From assembly GCA_949751835.1 (NCBI GenBank), contig CATKHK010000029.1, positions 124,001 to 188,000 on the forward strand: DNA of 64,000 nucleotides. The letters are read 5' to 3'. Position 1 is the stretch's first letter. Every line of letters starts with the position of its first letter. The stretch comes from Blepharisma japonicum. Lineage: Eukaryota > Ciliophora > Heterotrichea > Heterotrichida > Blepharismidae. Shown here in pieces: positions 9,767 to 20,770 of this stretch. Both the position numbers and the translations under genes were made by a program. Under the pieces are notes generated by a model that made no database searches, was not told where the DNA came from, and was given only the letters and a program-made list of their open reading frames with translations.

Positions 9767-10149
9767 CAAATTATGAATAAAGGACTTTAAAGGAATCATT
9801 TACAAAGAACTTAAAAAATTATGGACGATAGCCTTTATTAGAATTGTATGTATCAATGCCGAAAAACGATTTTCTGTTAAAACAATTCAGCTGAAGGACA
9901 TTGGTCATTAGATTAATTCACTAAAAGAAGCATTTTGCAAAAATCGGTAGCGAGGCCTAAGCAAAATTAGTCAGGTAAAAAATAAAACGAATTATAAAGT
10001 ATAAAATATTGGATAAAATGATCTGGTGCATTTATACAAACTGTAGGTCAGAATACTTTTGAATACTAGGGTCGGCCGTTTACCGAATTTTAAAAATTTT
10101 TGACTATTTTTGCTTTTTATATTAAAATATATGACCTCAAAAGACTTCT
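9767..10149. other. Inter-copy segment with possible gene relic
   Basis: Lies between the two duplication units and has no counterpart in the window. A plus-strand reading around 9808-9985 gives a protein-like stretch (LKKLWTIAFIRIVCINAEKR, then FSVKTIQLKDIGH) broken by two TAG codons, so it may be a decayed gene or mobile-element remnant. No terminal inverted repeats or transposase motif was found. The rest is AT-rich. Confidence 0.3.
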
Positions 10150-10346
10150 TACTCCAGTTCTCGATAAATTGAATTGTGCAATTCTTCCATTTATTTAAAA
10201 TAATTACCTTGGATTATACTTATAATTATTACTAAAATCTATGAGTGTCAATTTAATCGCCCTCTTTTGTACTCACGAATCAAATAAAATGATTAACATT
10301 AAATAACCAAATAAAAATAATATGAAGTCGAATATAATGAAAATAG

Positions 10347-11645
10347 ATGGGGAAAATGTTTAACTTAAAAAAGATAACAATTTTATCCTCAAATTTTTTA
10401 ACATTTGTGGCCTATGGAGTTCTTGGCCCATTCTTCCCAAAAGTAGCTGACAGCAAAGGTGTTTCTCAGTGAACAATTGGAATTATATTCAGTATAGTCC
10501 CAATTGTATCAATCCCTACAATGGCATTTGTTAACGCTTATATGTACAAAATGGGCCGACGATTCACATATTTGACGTCCTTATTTTTGCAAGGAGTCTC
10601 AATGATTCTATTATGTTTTTTGGAGAGCTTAGACGAAACTGATTTAATTATTGTAAGCGTAATTTCACGATTGATATTAGGAGTTGCAACTGGGTTTATA
10701 TGAGTTTCCACATTTGCTATAGTGACAACAGAATTTAAAGATCACCTTATAGAAGCAATAGGACATATGGAGTCAGCTGTAGGGCTAGGGCTAGTTGGAG
10801 GTCCACTAATTGGCACAGCTTTGTACGTTATTGGAGGATTCTCTACTATTTTTATTACAATTGGGGCTGTTTTTATTATATTTGTACCAATTGCATTCTT
10901 TAGTCTAAACAACTTAGAGCAATATTTGCCAAGCCAAGAAAAAGTTGATACAATTAAATTATTTTGAAAACCTGTAAAATTTATATAGCAAATTCGATTG
11001 ACTTCTTATATACCTTTAATTGTGACAATTACACTGGGATTTATGATTAGCTCAATGGCTCTCCATTTAAAAGATTTTGGGGTTGGACAGGAAATAATTG
11101 GAGTTCTTTTTTCAGTCGATGCAGTTAGCTACGGTGTTGGAGGAATTATTTTTTCAAAATTATCAGTAAAGATCGACAAAAGAATTATGATGATTGTAGG
11201 GTTGCTTGGAATGACTTTAACTATGATATGTATGGGACCTGCTCCATTTTTACCGAGCAAGCTTGGAATTGTGATTGCCTCTTTACCTCTCTTAGGGTTT
11301 ACAAATGCGTTGACTTATAGTAAGCTATAATTAGTTCCTTCGCTTCCTTATATGATTGAGAAATCTATTACAAAATACAATTATGAAGAAACTCCTCATT
11401 TGAGTGATGCATTATCATCCATTGTTAATATATCATTCTCTATAGGCGAAGCTTTAGGCAATATAGGTGCTGGAATAATGGTTGATTTTATTGGTTTCGA
11501 GTATAGTACATTTATTATTTCGATATTGGTATTTGTTTTGGCTATAATATTTTTGTTGTCATCAGAAATCCTTTTATCATCACGGGAGACTAAGAAAGTC
11601 GATCAAGATGATGAATTAATGAAACCATTGGATACTGTTGGCTAA
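10347..11645 (+). CDS. SLC18B1-like MFS transporter, copy 2 (two 15-nt introns)
   Basis: Exons are 10347-10973, 10989-11319 and 11335-11645; 422 aa, same length and intron positions as copy 1. By eye there are about 30 substitutions, mostly conservative and in membrane segments (e.g. F to L after VISR, FAVD to FSVD, MPF to IPL). No frame damage is seen once both introns are removed, so it is probably functional. Intron 2 here contains an in-frame TAA, which proves that splicing is required. Substrate unknown; a polyamine/amine-type substrate is suggested by the family only. Confidence 0.85.
10974..10988 (+). other. 15-nt intron 1 of MFS copy 2
   Basis: GTAAAATTTATATAG, identical in sequence and position to intron 1 of copy 1. 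Confidence 0.9.
11320..11334 (+). other. 15-nt intron 2 of MFS copy 2
   Basis: GTAAGCTATAATTAG; it differs from copy 1 by one base, which creates an in-frame TAA. Splicing restores the TTG ACT TAT ATT CCT reading, matching copy 1. Confidence 0.9.
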
Positions 11646-11895
11646 TTTGAGCCGAATTCTTATTAGATTATCTATATATTTATACAAAATATAATTTAAT
11701 CACAATTCAACATCAATATATTGTTTTAATCTATTCTAAATTCGTATTTATAACTATTAAATAAGAGAAATTTAATCAAAAATTCATGGATTTAATTAGT
11801 TTTCCGAGTATGATTTTATATAATAAATAATAGGCTTTTTCTATATAAATTATCTATAAAAATCATAAATTCATTAATTCAAAAATAAAGCAAAT

Positions 11896-13398
11896 TTAAG
11901 TTTGCTTCTTTTTCTTCGATTTTTCAGTATTTTTGCTAAGTCTTCTCTTTTTCCTGATTTTTAACTTTGAGTTCACCGGAATTTTATTGCTTTCATCTAA
12001 GTCATTTTCTTTTGATTTAATAACCTCTTTCCTTTTTTCAACTTTCTTTTTATCAGCTGCTTTAGCTTTTACAACTTTTTCATTTATCTCATCTGCTTCA
12101 GGTGTGTCAGGATCCTCATGATGCTCAATTTTCTCAGCCTTTTCAATGTTTTCCGCTATTTTCTTCTCATCAATGCTGGGCGATATTGATGGAGTTTCAA
12201 CAATAGTTGAAGGTTCAATATCATTCTTAGGCTTATAATTTGTCTGTATTTTCAATGAGCCAAATGATGATCTAGTAAGTATATGTTTTACATCAGCTAA
12301 ATATTTTCTAACATTTCAAAGAGTAAAAAACATTTTTCCTAGATATCATATTAAAAGCAGCCCAAAAACTAACAAATTTCTATATTCTGGGTACTTAGTG
12401 GAAGAGATTCCAATGATAGAACATAAAATAGATAATCTCAAAAGTCTTTGAAAAATTTCTTCAAAGTTGAAGAGCTTTGAACTATACGGTAGGTAAATTA
12501 TTGTATAAGATGTTATAAATACGCTTACAGCTATTATAGCGAACAGCTGGATACTTTTGTAATCTGAGATAAAACATATCACACATGCTATTACAGCCAA
12601 TTCTAACTGTAAAACCAATATATGAAATTCCCTTAGGCATGGTTTATAAACTCTGTAGTCAGATCCACATTTTATTCTGATATTTGGCTCGTCAAGCCTA
12701 TTACGAAACTTGCACCGTAGTAGAATTATTTTCACAAACGGATAACAGATAAATACAAAAAACGATATAAGAACACATAATGCGCTATTTCAATCAGGCT
12801 TTGCTCCATCGGTAATAAATTTTAATTCAACAAACAAATTAAAAGCAAGCTTGAAGTACATAACTTTCAGCAACTGCTGTCCGATCTCAAATTCTAAAAT
12901 TTCTTTGAGAAATAAATTTTTAAATTTTGTGAGGCATGCTACAATTTTTACAAATAAATATACGGTAATGTAAAGAATCATTACTAAAGTGCAAGTAAAA
13001 GAATTGTTGAAATAATATGGAGTCCATTCTCCACTTGCTGTAAAATCTGAAGTAAAGTTCCTAGGGGTTTGAGTAATAAACTGTTCTGCTTTTGAATCTA
13101 AATAATTGAAATAGATCCAGCATTTATTAGCACTGAGCATATTGTAGCTACCATTAGGGAAATCCATACTTAAATAAGCAATAGAATTTAGAGCTTGCAG
13201 CTGCATTATAGTGTAAGCAATATGGTCACATAGCTCTTCAATATTACTCCTAATTTTTGGAGTACCGGCCATATATAGGAAAAACAAATTTCATAAATAG
13301 ATTGAAATCATCAATATTCCTAAAGTCAAAAAGCACATCTCTGCCCTCTCTTCATCCAAATTTATAGTAGTTGCAGACATTCTTCGAATATTCTCCAT
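11896..13398 (-). CDS. Multi-pass membrane protein with lysine-rich cytosolic tail
   Basis: One 500-aa frame from ATG at 13398 to TAA, with five TGA-Trp codons. After TM1 (about residues 20-43) comes a roughly 100-residue loop with N-glycosylation sites (NGS, NFT, NNS), then about six more hydrophobic segments (CTLVMILYITVYLFVKIVACL, SALCVLISFFVFICYPFV, and others up to LLVFGLLLIWYLGKMFF). The last 130 residues are charged, ending in a strongly basic KIRKKRRLSKNTEKSKKKK stretch. Seven TMs with a luminal loop recall receptor-like proteins, but no family was recognised. A truncated duplicate sits at 9335-9766. Confidence 0.75.
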
Positions 13399-13545
13399 TT
13401 ACAGATAAAGAATTAATTTTTAATGCTAATGTTAATGCGATCAGATGTCCATGCATTAATTTAAGAAATATGAGTAAAAGGCTAATTAAAAATATTTATT
13501 TATAATTATCATATTAAATTTCAAATGAAAATTAATCACATATAT

Positions 13546-13677
13546 TTAATTATTTTTCGCTCGTCTAAAGTGCACATCATCAGAGATCAACCTTGATTCC
13601 ATTTTTATCACCCTGGATACTCAAGAAATCTCTAATCCAATTTTTCTAGATCGATCCATTCAATGATTCTTAAACAT
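13546..13677 (-). CDS. Possible small basic protein, 43 aa (TGA = Trp)
   Basis: ATG at 13677-13675, TAA at 13548-13546, with TGA read as Trp twice (KNHWMDRSRK and EISWVSRV). The composition is mixed and protein-like (RLISDDVHFRRAKNN) and contrasts with the AT-rich flanks. No family was recognised. The remainder of the 13399-13902 spacer holds nothing I can support. Confidence 0.4.
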
Positions 13678-13902
13678 TAATAGATTTTACTTTATTTCTA
13701 TTCTATAAAATATTATTTTATGATCCTGATAATTAATTTTATTCTAATAACCAAAGGCCTATTAATTTATTTTAATTTTCATGGGCAATATCGTTTATAA
13801 AATTAAAAGATAAGATGATTTTAAAACTGTTATTAAATTTTAAGAAACTTATAAAGTCTAAATTTTGTAAAATTCTAGGCCTAAATTTGAAGAAAAAGAA
13901 TT

Positions 13903-15165
13903 ATGGCTATAATGAAGGATAAACTGGAGTCTAAAGAATCAGATGAAAATTTTTCTCTCCTTGCCAAATCTTTCACAAAGCATCTCGTGGCAGATGCAGA
14001 GAAAAAGTTAAAAGACACAGCCACACGACCTTTAACTAGAGAAATTACTGAAATATCACCATTCGAACAAATAGAGGCTAAAGCAGAATCTACATATTCC
14101 ACTAATAATGACTCAAAACCTTATCCAAAAATTGCGTCAACTCTTGAAAATGAAAGATCACTGTCTACTATTCCACAGCTTATTCGTGATGGCTGATCAA
14201 AATTTCAAGATTCTCAATTTTCTCAAGGTGCAGAAATTCTGGACCTGGCTTTGAAAAAATCGGAACCTGGGAGCCTGATATATTTTGACATTTTATATTT
14301 GATTGGGAGGTGCAATTTGAATTTTAATTTAGATTCGGCATTAAACATTTTCCAGCGTCTTCTTGAAAGGAACACTGAGGAGCCAATTTATTGAAATGGC
14401 TTTGGGGCAACATTAGGGAAGTTAAAAAACTATTATGAAGCATTTCAGTGCTTTTTGAAAGCAACAACACTGCATAAAAGCTTTATTGAAGCATGGATTA
14501 ATATCGGAATTACTTATGATTTGTGTCAGCAAAAACAAAATGCTGATAAATCATATCAGATAGCTTTAAAAATTAAATCCAAAAATAAGAAAATTAGATG
14601 GAATGTGGAGAAAATGATGAAAAATCGACATGTTAAACAGGATTTCGTACAGCCTGAAATTGATCCTAGAAAAATTCCTTTTACCAAGCCCCCAACTAAT
14701 CCTGCTTATGCTACTTTGTTAACAGAAACCCAGCAAGATATAGGAAATAAGCAGAAAAGAATAAGCAACGATAAGCCAAATGAGCAAGTTAAACCTGAAG
14801 ATATTCGTAGCATATCATCAGAATCTAGTAAAATGGAGGATTCTAAAAATATCATAAGACCTCAGCTATCTAGAACTTCAATCGAAAATAAAAGCCAAAT
14901 CCCAATAGTAGACCAACCCTCACAGCCCAGAATTCCAATGCCTTCAATTGCCCAATTTCACGCAAGTTTTCTTTCATTTTTGCACTGGTATAAATCCGAA
15001 ATTCAACGCAACACCCAGAATAATAAAGATTCTCCAAAACAATCAGATGAAGAAATTAAAAATGAAGAGCCTGCAAGCATGCTTCTTAATCTTGTGCCAG
15101 CCAAAAAGCAAAAAAACACCAAAGACGATGCCAAAGGCGATGCCAAAAAGAAACGAAAAATATAA
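13903..15165 (+). CDS. TPR protein with C-terminal nuclear localisation-type signal
   Basis: 420 aa in one frame with two TGA-Trp codons. At least two TPR units lie at about residues 150-230: EEPIYWNGFGATLGKLKNYY followed by EAF, then SFIEAWINIGITYDLCQQK with YQIALKIKSK. The arrangement resembles the TPR array of Cyc8/Ssn6-type corepressors. The C-terminal half is polar and disordered, ending KKKRKI, an SV40-like NLS. A nuclear scaffold role is inference. It ends 19 bp before the next same-strand gene. Confidence 0.65.
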
Positions 15166-15184
15166 TAAATTGTTAATTTAAAAT

Positions 15185-17587
15185 ATGGAGTCAAAACTCA
15201 AAAAAATAGCTCCAGCTGTTGGGGCATTTTCTGTGTTTATTTATATCTACCCAGAGAAGCTCTACACTATATTTTTGTTTTGTGGTGGAGTTATATTTAC
15301 GATTTTATTACAACTGGCTGTTTATTACTTATTTTTATTGAAAGAGCCTAGAGAAAAGATAGTAGAGCCGAAAATTGATAGGAAAATTAATTTGAGAAAA
15401 GATTCAGCAGAAAGAATTGAAATGAGAAGAGAGCAGCATGATGCAACTCCAAGGAGAAGCTTAAAAAGAAGAGAAACAATGGTCCCTTGCCTATGCAAAG
15501 GCCCTGAATTTAATTCTCTTGCAAGTGGGTCTGATTCTACTATTACTGAGCTTGTTTCATATATGAAAGATTTGGTCCAAATTGAAAAAGCTTATGGCCA
15601 ATCTCTATCAAAAATAGGAGAAACTTCATTCCTCACAAAAGTTATCAGCAAACAAAATAAATCAGAATTGTTTGGAAATTTAAAAATCACTTTGAATCAA
15701 ATTGGAATCAACCATACAGATGAAGCTAAATATTTGTCAGATAGTTTGATTGAACATTTATTAGTTGTAGAGAAAGAAATGAAATCTAAGCATAAAGAGC
15801 TTGCACAAAAACTCAAAAATTTCTATGGGAATGTTGAAGCTGCAGCAAATGATCTCCAAAAAATTCAGACAAAACTTTCTGAAACTCAAAATGCCCAACT
15901 TAAAGCACAGGGTGATTATAAGGATACAAAAAATATAGGATTTGAAGTAATAGCTAAAAGAGAAATGAAATTAAAACTAATAAGTAGCGAGTTATCCACT
16001 CTTCAGCACACACTCCAACAAATGAGAGACAAGCTGAATGAAGAAATCTATAAATATCTTCCCAAAGCTAAAGAAATTTTCGAAGAGTTTAAAGTGCTCC
16101 GACATCAAAAAGCTTCTCAATATATTTCATGTGTAAAAAGCTGAATAAATAGCCTAGAAAGCTGCATGAGCAATAATTTGCAGGTTTGGCATAAAACTAA
16201 TGATGAGTCAATGTATACAGAAGGTGATGAAATCCTTGATATCGACGAAGAAGTCAAAGCTAATGAAAGCTCACTCAATTGAAACAAAAGACAGAAATCA
16301 TTAGAACTGAAAGAAGAAAAATTCGGAATCAAAGACATAAAAGACATCTGGAATAAAGCTGTCAATAGAATTACAGCAGTAAACCAGCAACAAATAGAAG
16401 ATTTAGATAAGAAAGCAAAAGAAGTCAAACACTATTTTGAAAATATAACCACCTTTATCAAAAACTTGATAAGTGCAGAAAGAAATTATGCCAGTGAATT
16501 AAATCTCATTATTGAGGCATGGCATAATTTAGATGAGCTAGGAATTGGTGATGAGTGAAGAAGCACTGCGAAGGACTTTGAGTTTGTGACTGAAGCTATT
16601 GAAAGGCATTCAGAAGAAGTTGAAGGGGTAAGGGAAGAGCTTAATAACTTTGAAGTCTATTTGTCTGATTTTTATGAGCTATTAGACAAAGCCAAAGGAA
16701 CTCCAGAGCTTTTGCAGAAGGTTAAGGAAAAGCTAACAGATTTGATAATACTCAAAGATAGGCTAGATGAAACTTGTAAAGCCAAGCTTACAATTGCGCT
16801 TGGCAATAAACTTAAAGAATGCCACAAATTTTTGTCTTCTTTGCATCACATGGATGATGCTGAAGATGCTGAAGTGTTTGGAGAATTTTCTGATAAATCC
16901 AAAAATCATAGAGAGCAGTGCCCATATTTTATTCAGGAAATTGTGCCAGAGTCTGGAAGTGAAAATACAACAGTAACTCGTATCCAAACTGGTTCAGCAG
17001 AATCTGCTGTGTGGCTTAACGAGCTGCTTTCTACCTATATATCAGAGTGAATTGACGCTCCCAGGTTTCAAAAGTGAATTTGTCGAAGACTTAAAAAGGT
17101 CTACAATAAAGATAGGCCTGAGATCATCAGTGAAATAAACGTCAGAAATGTTGAATTAGGAGGTCAAGCACCTATTGTCAGCGAGTTTACCCCATTATCA
17201 AAGGACTCTGAGCTAGACTTTTACTATGAGTTTGACTTGGTCTTTGAAGGCCAAGTTATTATTAACATAGATTTTCAAGTTCTTTTGGGTCCCGCCAAAA
17301 TCCCGATTTATGTGAGAATAATTTTGCATTCTTTCATTGGAAGGGTAATGCTATTTTATACTCCTTCAGACAAGGGTATGTCATGATACTCTTTGACTGC
17401 GAAGCCTGATCTTAAAATTACTCTGGAGCCGGTGCTTGGAAAAGCAAATAAAGTGGAACTGAAAAAATTCCCACAATTAATTGCATTTTTGATGAAAGGA
17501 GTTGACAAAAAGCTTGAAAAGTTTATTTTCCCCAATACAAGGTCTATTAAAATTCCTAAAGGGAAAAAGCCTATATTTAGACTATAA
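15185..17587 (+). CDS. ER-anchored protein with two F-BAR-like coiled-coil regions and an SMP lipid-transfer domain
   Basis: 800 aa in one frame; TGA read as Trp repeatedly. Residues about 9-52 are hydrophobic (hairpin or TM anchor). Residues about 110-340 and 370-580 are long helical regions that each begin like an F-BAR/FCH module (LVSYMKDLVQIEKAYGQSLS; FIKNLISAERNYASELNLI). Residues about 603-800 look like an SMP domain: ESAVWLNELLSTYISEWI, then mixed strands (VELGGQAPIVS, ELDFYYEFDLVF, IIINIDFQVL-like) ending at the C-terminus. SMP domains transfer lipids at ER contact sites; BAR modules sense curvature. The combination is not one I know. SMP call is good, F-BAR moderate. Confidence 0.65.
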
Positions 17588-17769
17588 ATTAAGACATGTT
17601 AGAATTAGAGCTGAAAAATTAAAACCAGTTTAAATATAGAAATTTTACTTTTCTCAGGATCATAATTTTCATGCTTTTAATCCTTGGATTTCATAGGAAT
17701 TGAAGTAGCCAAGCTTCCATATAAGCATTGATTTTTTGAGCATTTTTAAAACTCATAACAATATCTAAT

Positions 17770-19299
17770 ATGGAAAATAGGCAAACTCTTAGGATCAACA
17801 TAAAAACTATTGCGGGCCAAATCAAAGCTTTGGAAGTCGCCAACGATGTATTTTCTAATTAGATCTTAGTCTCAGACTTAAAAGCCGAAATATCCAAGCA
17901 TTTTGAAGCTCCCATCCCTAGACAAAGATTGATATATCAAGCCAGACTTCTAAAAGATACCCAAAGTCTTAGCCACTATGTAAAAGAGAGTGGCATTACA
18001 ATTCATATGCTCCTTCAATCTCTGGACAGTTCAAGCTCACAAGATAATTCTGCCCAGGCTCCTCCAACTTATCCCAACCAGTCTAATGAAAGTCAATTTC
18101 GGTCTTCTAATCCTTTTGAGTCACTTGGAGCTTCAAATTTTATTCCAAACTTCCAATATTCAAGCCCTATGGTTTTTGGCTTCTTGAACTTAAACGTCCC
18201 AAACTTAATAAATAGGGCAAGAGAAAATGGCATTAACCCGCTTGAAGAGAACACCACCTTACTTACAGAAATTCTTCAGTATTACAATTTGCTGCTTTTC
18301 CACATTTCAGCTTTAAGTAGAATTGTCCCAATATTACAAAATTTAATCACTTATCAGTACTCAGTCACCTTTCTAGGCGCACCGCAGCTGAGCAGCATAA
18401 ATCCTCCAGCAATATTTACCAACTTAGCACATTCAGCAATGATCATGATAGATGGTCTCAGCGTTATATTACGCCGTGTTGAAAACAGAGAAGCTGGCTC
18501 TTTTCTAGACTCATTCAATGGTTTTCAAATATTTGCAAATTCGCTATCAATTGTTTTTTCTGCAGTCGACAATTTTTCGAATCCAGTAGATATGCATGAA
18601 ATACTTGGGCCGAACTATGATATTAAATTAGACTCAATCATATCAGTTTTTGAAGGGTTTACTGGAGAAAGCAGACCGGAATGGCTAAGGACTCTTTCGA
18701 ATCTCAGTATTGGTGAAGCATTTGAAAGCTTTTTCGGTGATTGAAGTGCTTTTAATTGCATATTTCCAGTGCTGAAGTCTTGGCTATCTAGTTTGGTTTC
18801 AGCAGGCGAGATAAATCTTAGTGAAGAATTCTTTGAAGAACATGACCATTTTCCTCCTATCCCAGAAAGATTTAATCCTAAAATGAAGTCAGGGATTAAT
18901 TTAGACCAAGAATTAAAGAATTCTACTAACTTTTGGATTAAAAAGATATTGAATCACATTCTTAACTACCAAGGATTAAATGGAATTACTGATGTGAAAA
19001 GAAATATATGCTGCTATTGTGGCAACTTAGTGGATATTGCAGTTGAAGCTTTAAATGGAAATGTGTCAGAAGGAAAAGATTTGATGGTAAGCACAATATT
19101 GGAGATCGTTGTGGATATATTTCCAGGAGCTGTGGCAAGTCAAGTAAGAAATTCATTGGCGAATGTGCTGAATATTTCATTTACAAACTTCCATGACTGC
19201 TATTTGAATTATAAAAATGAAAACAGTAGCAATTTCAGTAGTAGGCAACCTGCTCCAGAAAACTTTTCTATAGGTAGTGAAATTTCTGACGAAGAGTAA
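17770..19299 (+). CDS. Ubiquitin-like-domain protein, possibly BAG6-like (one 15-nt intron)
   Basis: Exons 17770-17847 and 17863-19299; 504 aa, one TGA-Trp. Removing the intron restores an N-terminal ubiquitin fold (about residues 5-77): LRINIKTIAGQIKALEVAND, then LKAEISKHF, PRQRLIYQARLLKDTQSLSHY and ITIHMLL, aligning along all of ubiquitin but lacking its C-terminal Gly-Gly. A Ser/Asn/Pro linker is followed by a largely helical body of about 350 residues. The layout (N-terminal UBL, long helical body) recalls BAG6/Scythe chaperones for membrane-protein quality control; that identity is tentative. Confidence 0.75.
17848..17862 (+). other. 15-nt intron in the ubiquitin-like gene
   Basis: GTATTTTCTAATTAG, phase 0, with an in-frame TAG. 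Splicing joins the two halves of a ubiquitin fold, which is strong evidence. The donor is GTATT rather than GTAAG. Confidence 0.9.
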
Positions 19300-19561
19300 A
19301 TGGTAATTAATAACCTATCAGGTTGATATAAATTAAATGTCATATGCTTCCTTAATACATTAAGTATAAAATGCTTTTAAAATGTTTTGCAAGCCTATAA
19401 AAGGGAGATTTCATTTAAAAATTATTAAGTTCTAAAACTGAGACAAATATGAGCTTAATTTTATCTCTAAAGCTGATAATGAGAGTTTAGTTAAAGAAAT
19501 TATTCTACTTTATGATATGAATTTATAATGAATCGTAAAGATTTATAATAAATATAATTAA

Positions 19562-19807
19562 ATGGATTACTGGACTATCGGCCATATGGCTGCTTCTAGA
19601 TACGGGCACAACTGTCGAGAATGCCATCGAGCAATCGATAAAGGTGAAAGAATCATCTATCGTGATGGACGAAAAATTAGACTGATGTATCACGAAAAAT
19701 GTTTTTCAGGAACTGCAGACCCGAGAACTCAAGTTGGGAGTTCCTTTAATCAAGGAAGAATGCCTAAATCTTGTTTTCAATCAAAAGCTCCTCCTTCAAA
19801 ATTTTAA
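19562..19807 (+). CDS. Small zinc-binding-type protein (CxxC...HxxC)
   Basis: 81 aa. Residues 18-47 carry Cys18-x2-Cys21 and His44-x2-Cys47 flanking a short RIIYRDGRKIRLMYH strand pair, a half-LIM/PARP-finger-like zinc ribbon. It begins with the conserved-looking ASRYGHNCRECHRAIDKGER segment, and the C-terminal 30 residues are polar. It resembles a small conserved eukaryotic module found alone in protists and plants, but I cannot name its function. The spacer 19300-19561 before it is AT-rich with nothing recognised. Confidence 0.7.
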   Translation: MDYWTIGHMAASRYGHNCRECHRAIDKGERIIYRDGRKIRLMYHEKCFSGTADPRTQVGSSFNQGRMPKSCFQSKAPPSKF

Positions 19808-19911
19808 GCTTTAAATGTATAAGTATCGAAATTTAATTGAAATAAAAATGCAAGTATAATTAGCTCATTAATATCTGAATATTATACCCTGATTAAATTT
19901 TTTATAACTAA

Positions 19912-20763
19912 ATGAGTGAAAATGCTACAGAATTAGAAGCTACTGTTCTTAACTGTAACAGACTTGCAATGGACTATCTGAAACTTGAAGATTTCAAGCA
20001 AAGCCTGACTCTTCTGAAACGTGCAGAAACAATTTTAAACAACGAAGAAGACACCTTTAGCTCAATTCCAAATAGACTAAAACTAATGGGAATAACTCTC
20101 AACAACTTAGGCTGTTACTATAAAAAGAGAAAACAAATCAAAGTCGCTCTCAACTACCTGCGTCAAGCTCTCCAAGTCGAGCTCCAAACACAATCAGATA
20201 ACGTAAATATAGCAGGAACTCATTTAAACATCTGTGCAATTTTATCATCTCTCTCAAAACATGAGCAGTCTTTCCAGCATGCTAGGCAAGCTATGGCTTT
20301 ACTTGAAGAAGCAAGATCTCAAGAAGCTTTATCACAAGAAAAAGGCCTAAATTTGGCAACAAGTCTAGTGATTTCTTATCACAATGCTGGAGCTGAATTG
20401 GAGCATATGAGCAAGAACTCTGAAGCTTTGCAATATTATGAAAGTGCATGAAAAATATCCAAGAAAGAATTAGGAGGAAAAAACCCACTCACAGTTAATA
20501 TGCTGGAAGCTTTTAATAATTTATCGATGAAATTCAACAACAGCTTTTCTGCGCTGAGATCTGAAAGAAATAGAATTACTCCTCTAAGGACGAGAGGGAG
20601 CGCTTCTGATGTGCCGAATACAGTTAGAGATAGATTGCCATCTATTACTCCTCCAAGGCTGAGAAATGGGAGAAACAATGGAAATTCAATTTCGCCTGGA
20701 AGGGATTTCAGAATCCCTGAAACTATTGACAAAATTAGGTCTATGGTATCAAGGGCTCATTAA
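19912..20763 (+). CDS. TPR protein, kinesin-light-chain-like repeats
   Basis: 283 aa in one frame with one TGA-Trp (20449). Residues about 10-195 form four or so 42-residue KLC-type TPRs (GITLNNLGCYYKKRKQIKVA; AGTHLNICAILSSLSKHEQS; TSLVISYHNAGAELEHMSKN), each with the A-x-x-Y/Q-A pattern. The tail is Arg/Ser/Pro-rich (ITPLRTRG, SITPPRLRNGR, ISPGRD) with possible phosphosites. Likely a protein-interaction adaptor. The stop lies 7 bp from the stop of the convergent gene. Confidence 0.75.
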
Positions 20764-20770
20764 TGAAATA

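Larger units (their letters stand above)
10150..12398. repeat. Tandem segmental duplication, unit 2
   Basis: Second copy of the 7541-9766 unit. It begins inside a copy of the first codons of the FOP-like gene (minus strand 10150-10190, reading MEELHNSIYRELE then stop) and runs into the intact membrane-protein gene. The FOP fragment is too short to be functional; its upstream sequence now serves only as the MFS promoter region. Confidence 0.9.

Noticed and set aside
13546-13640. C/D-box snoRNA (TGATGA and CTGA near 13570)
   Set aside because: Boxes are in the wrong order and spacing, and the same bases read as part of a small ORF.
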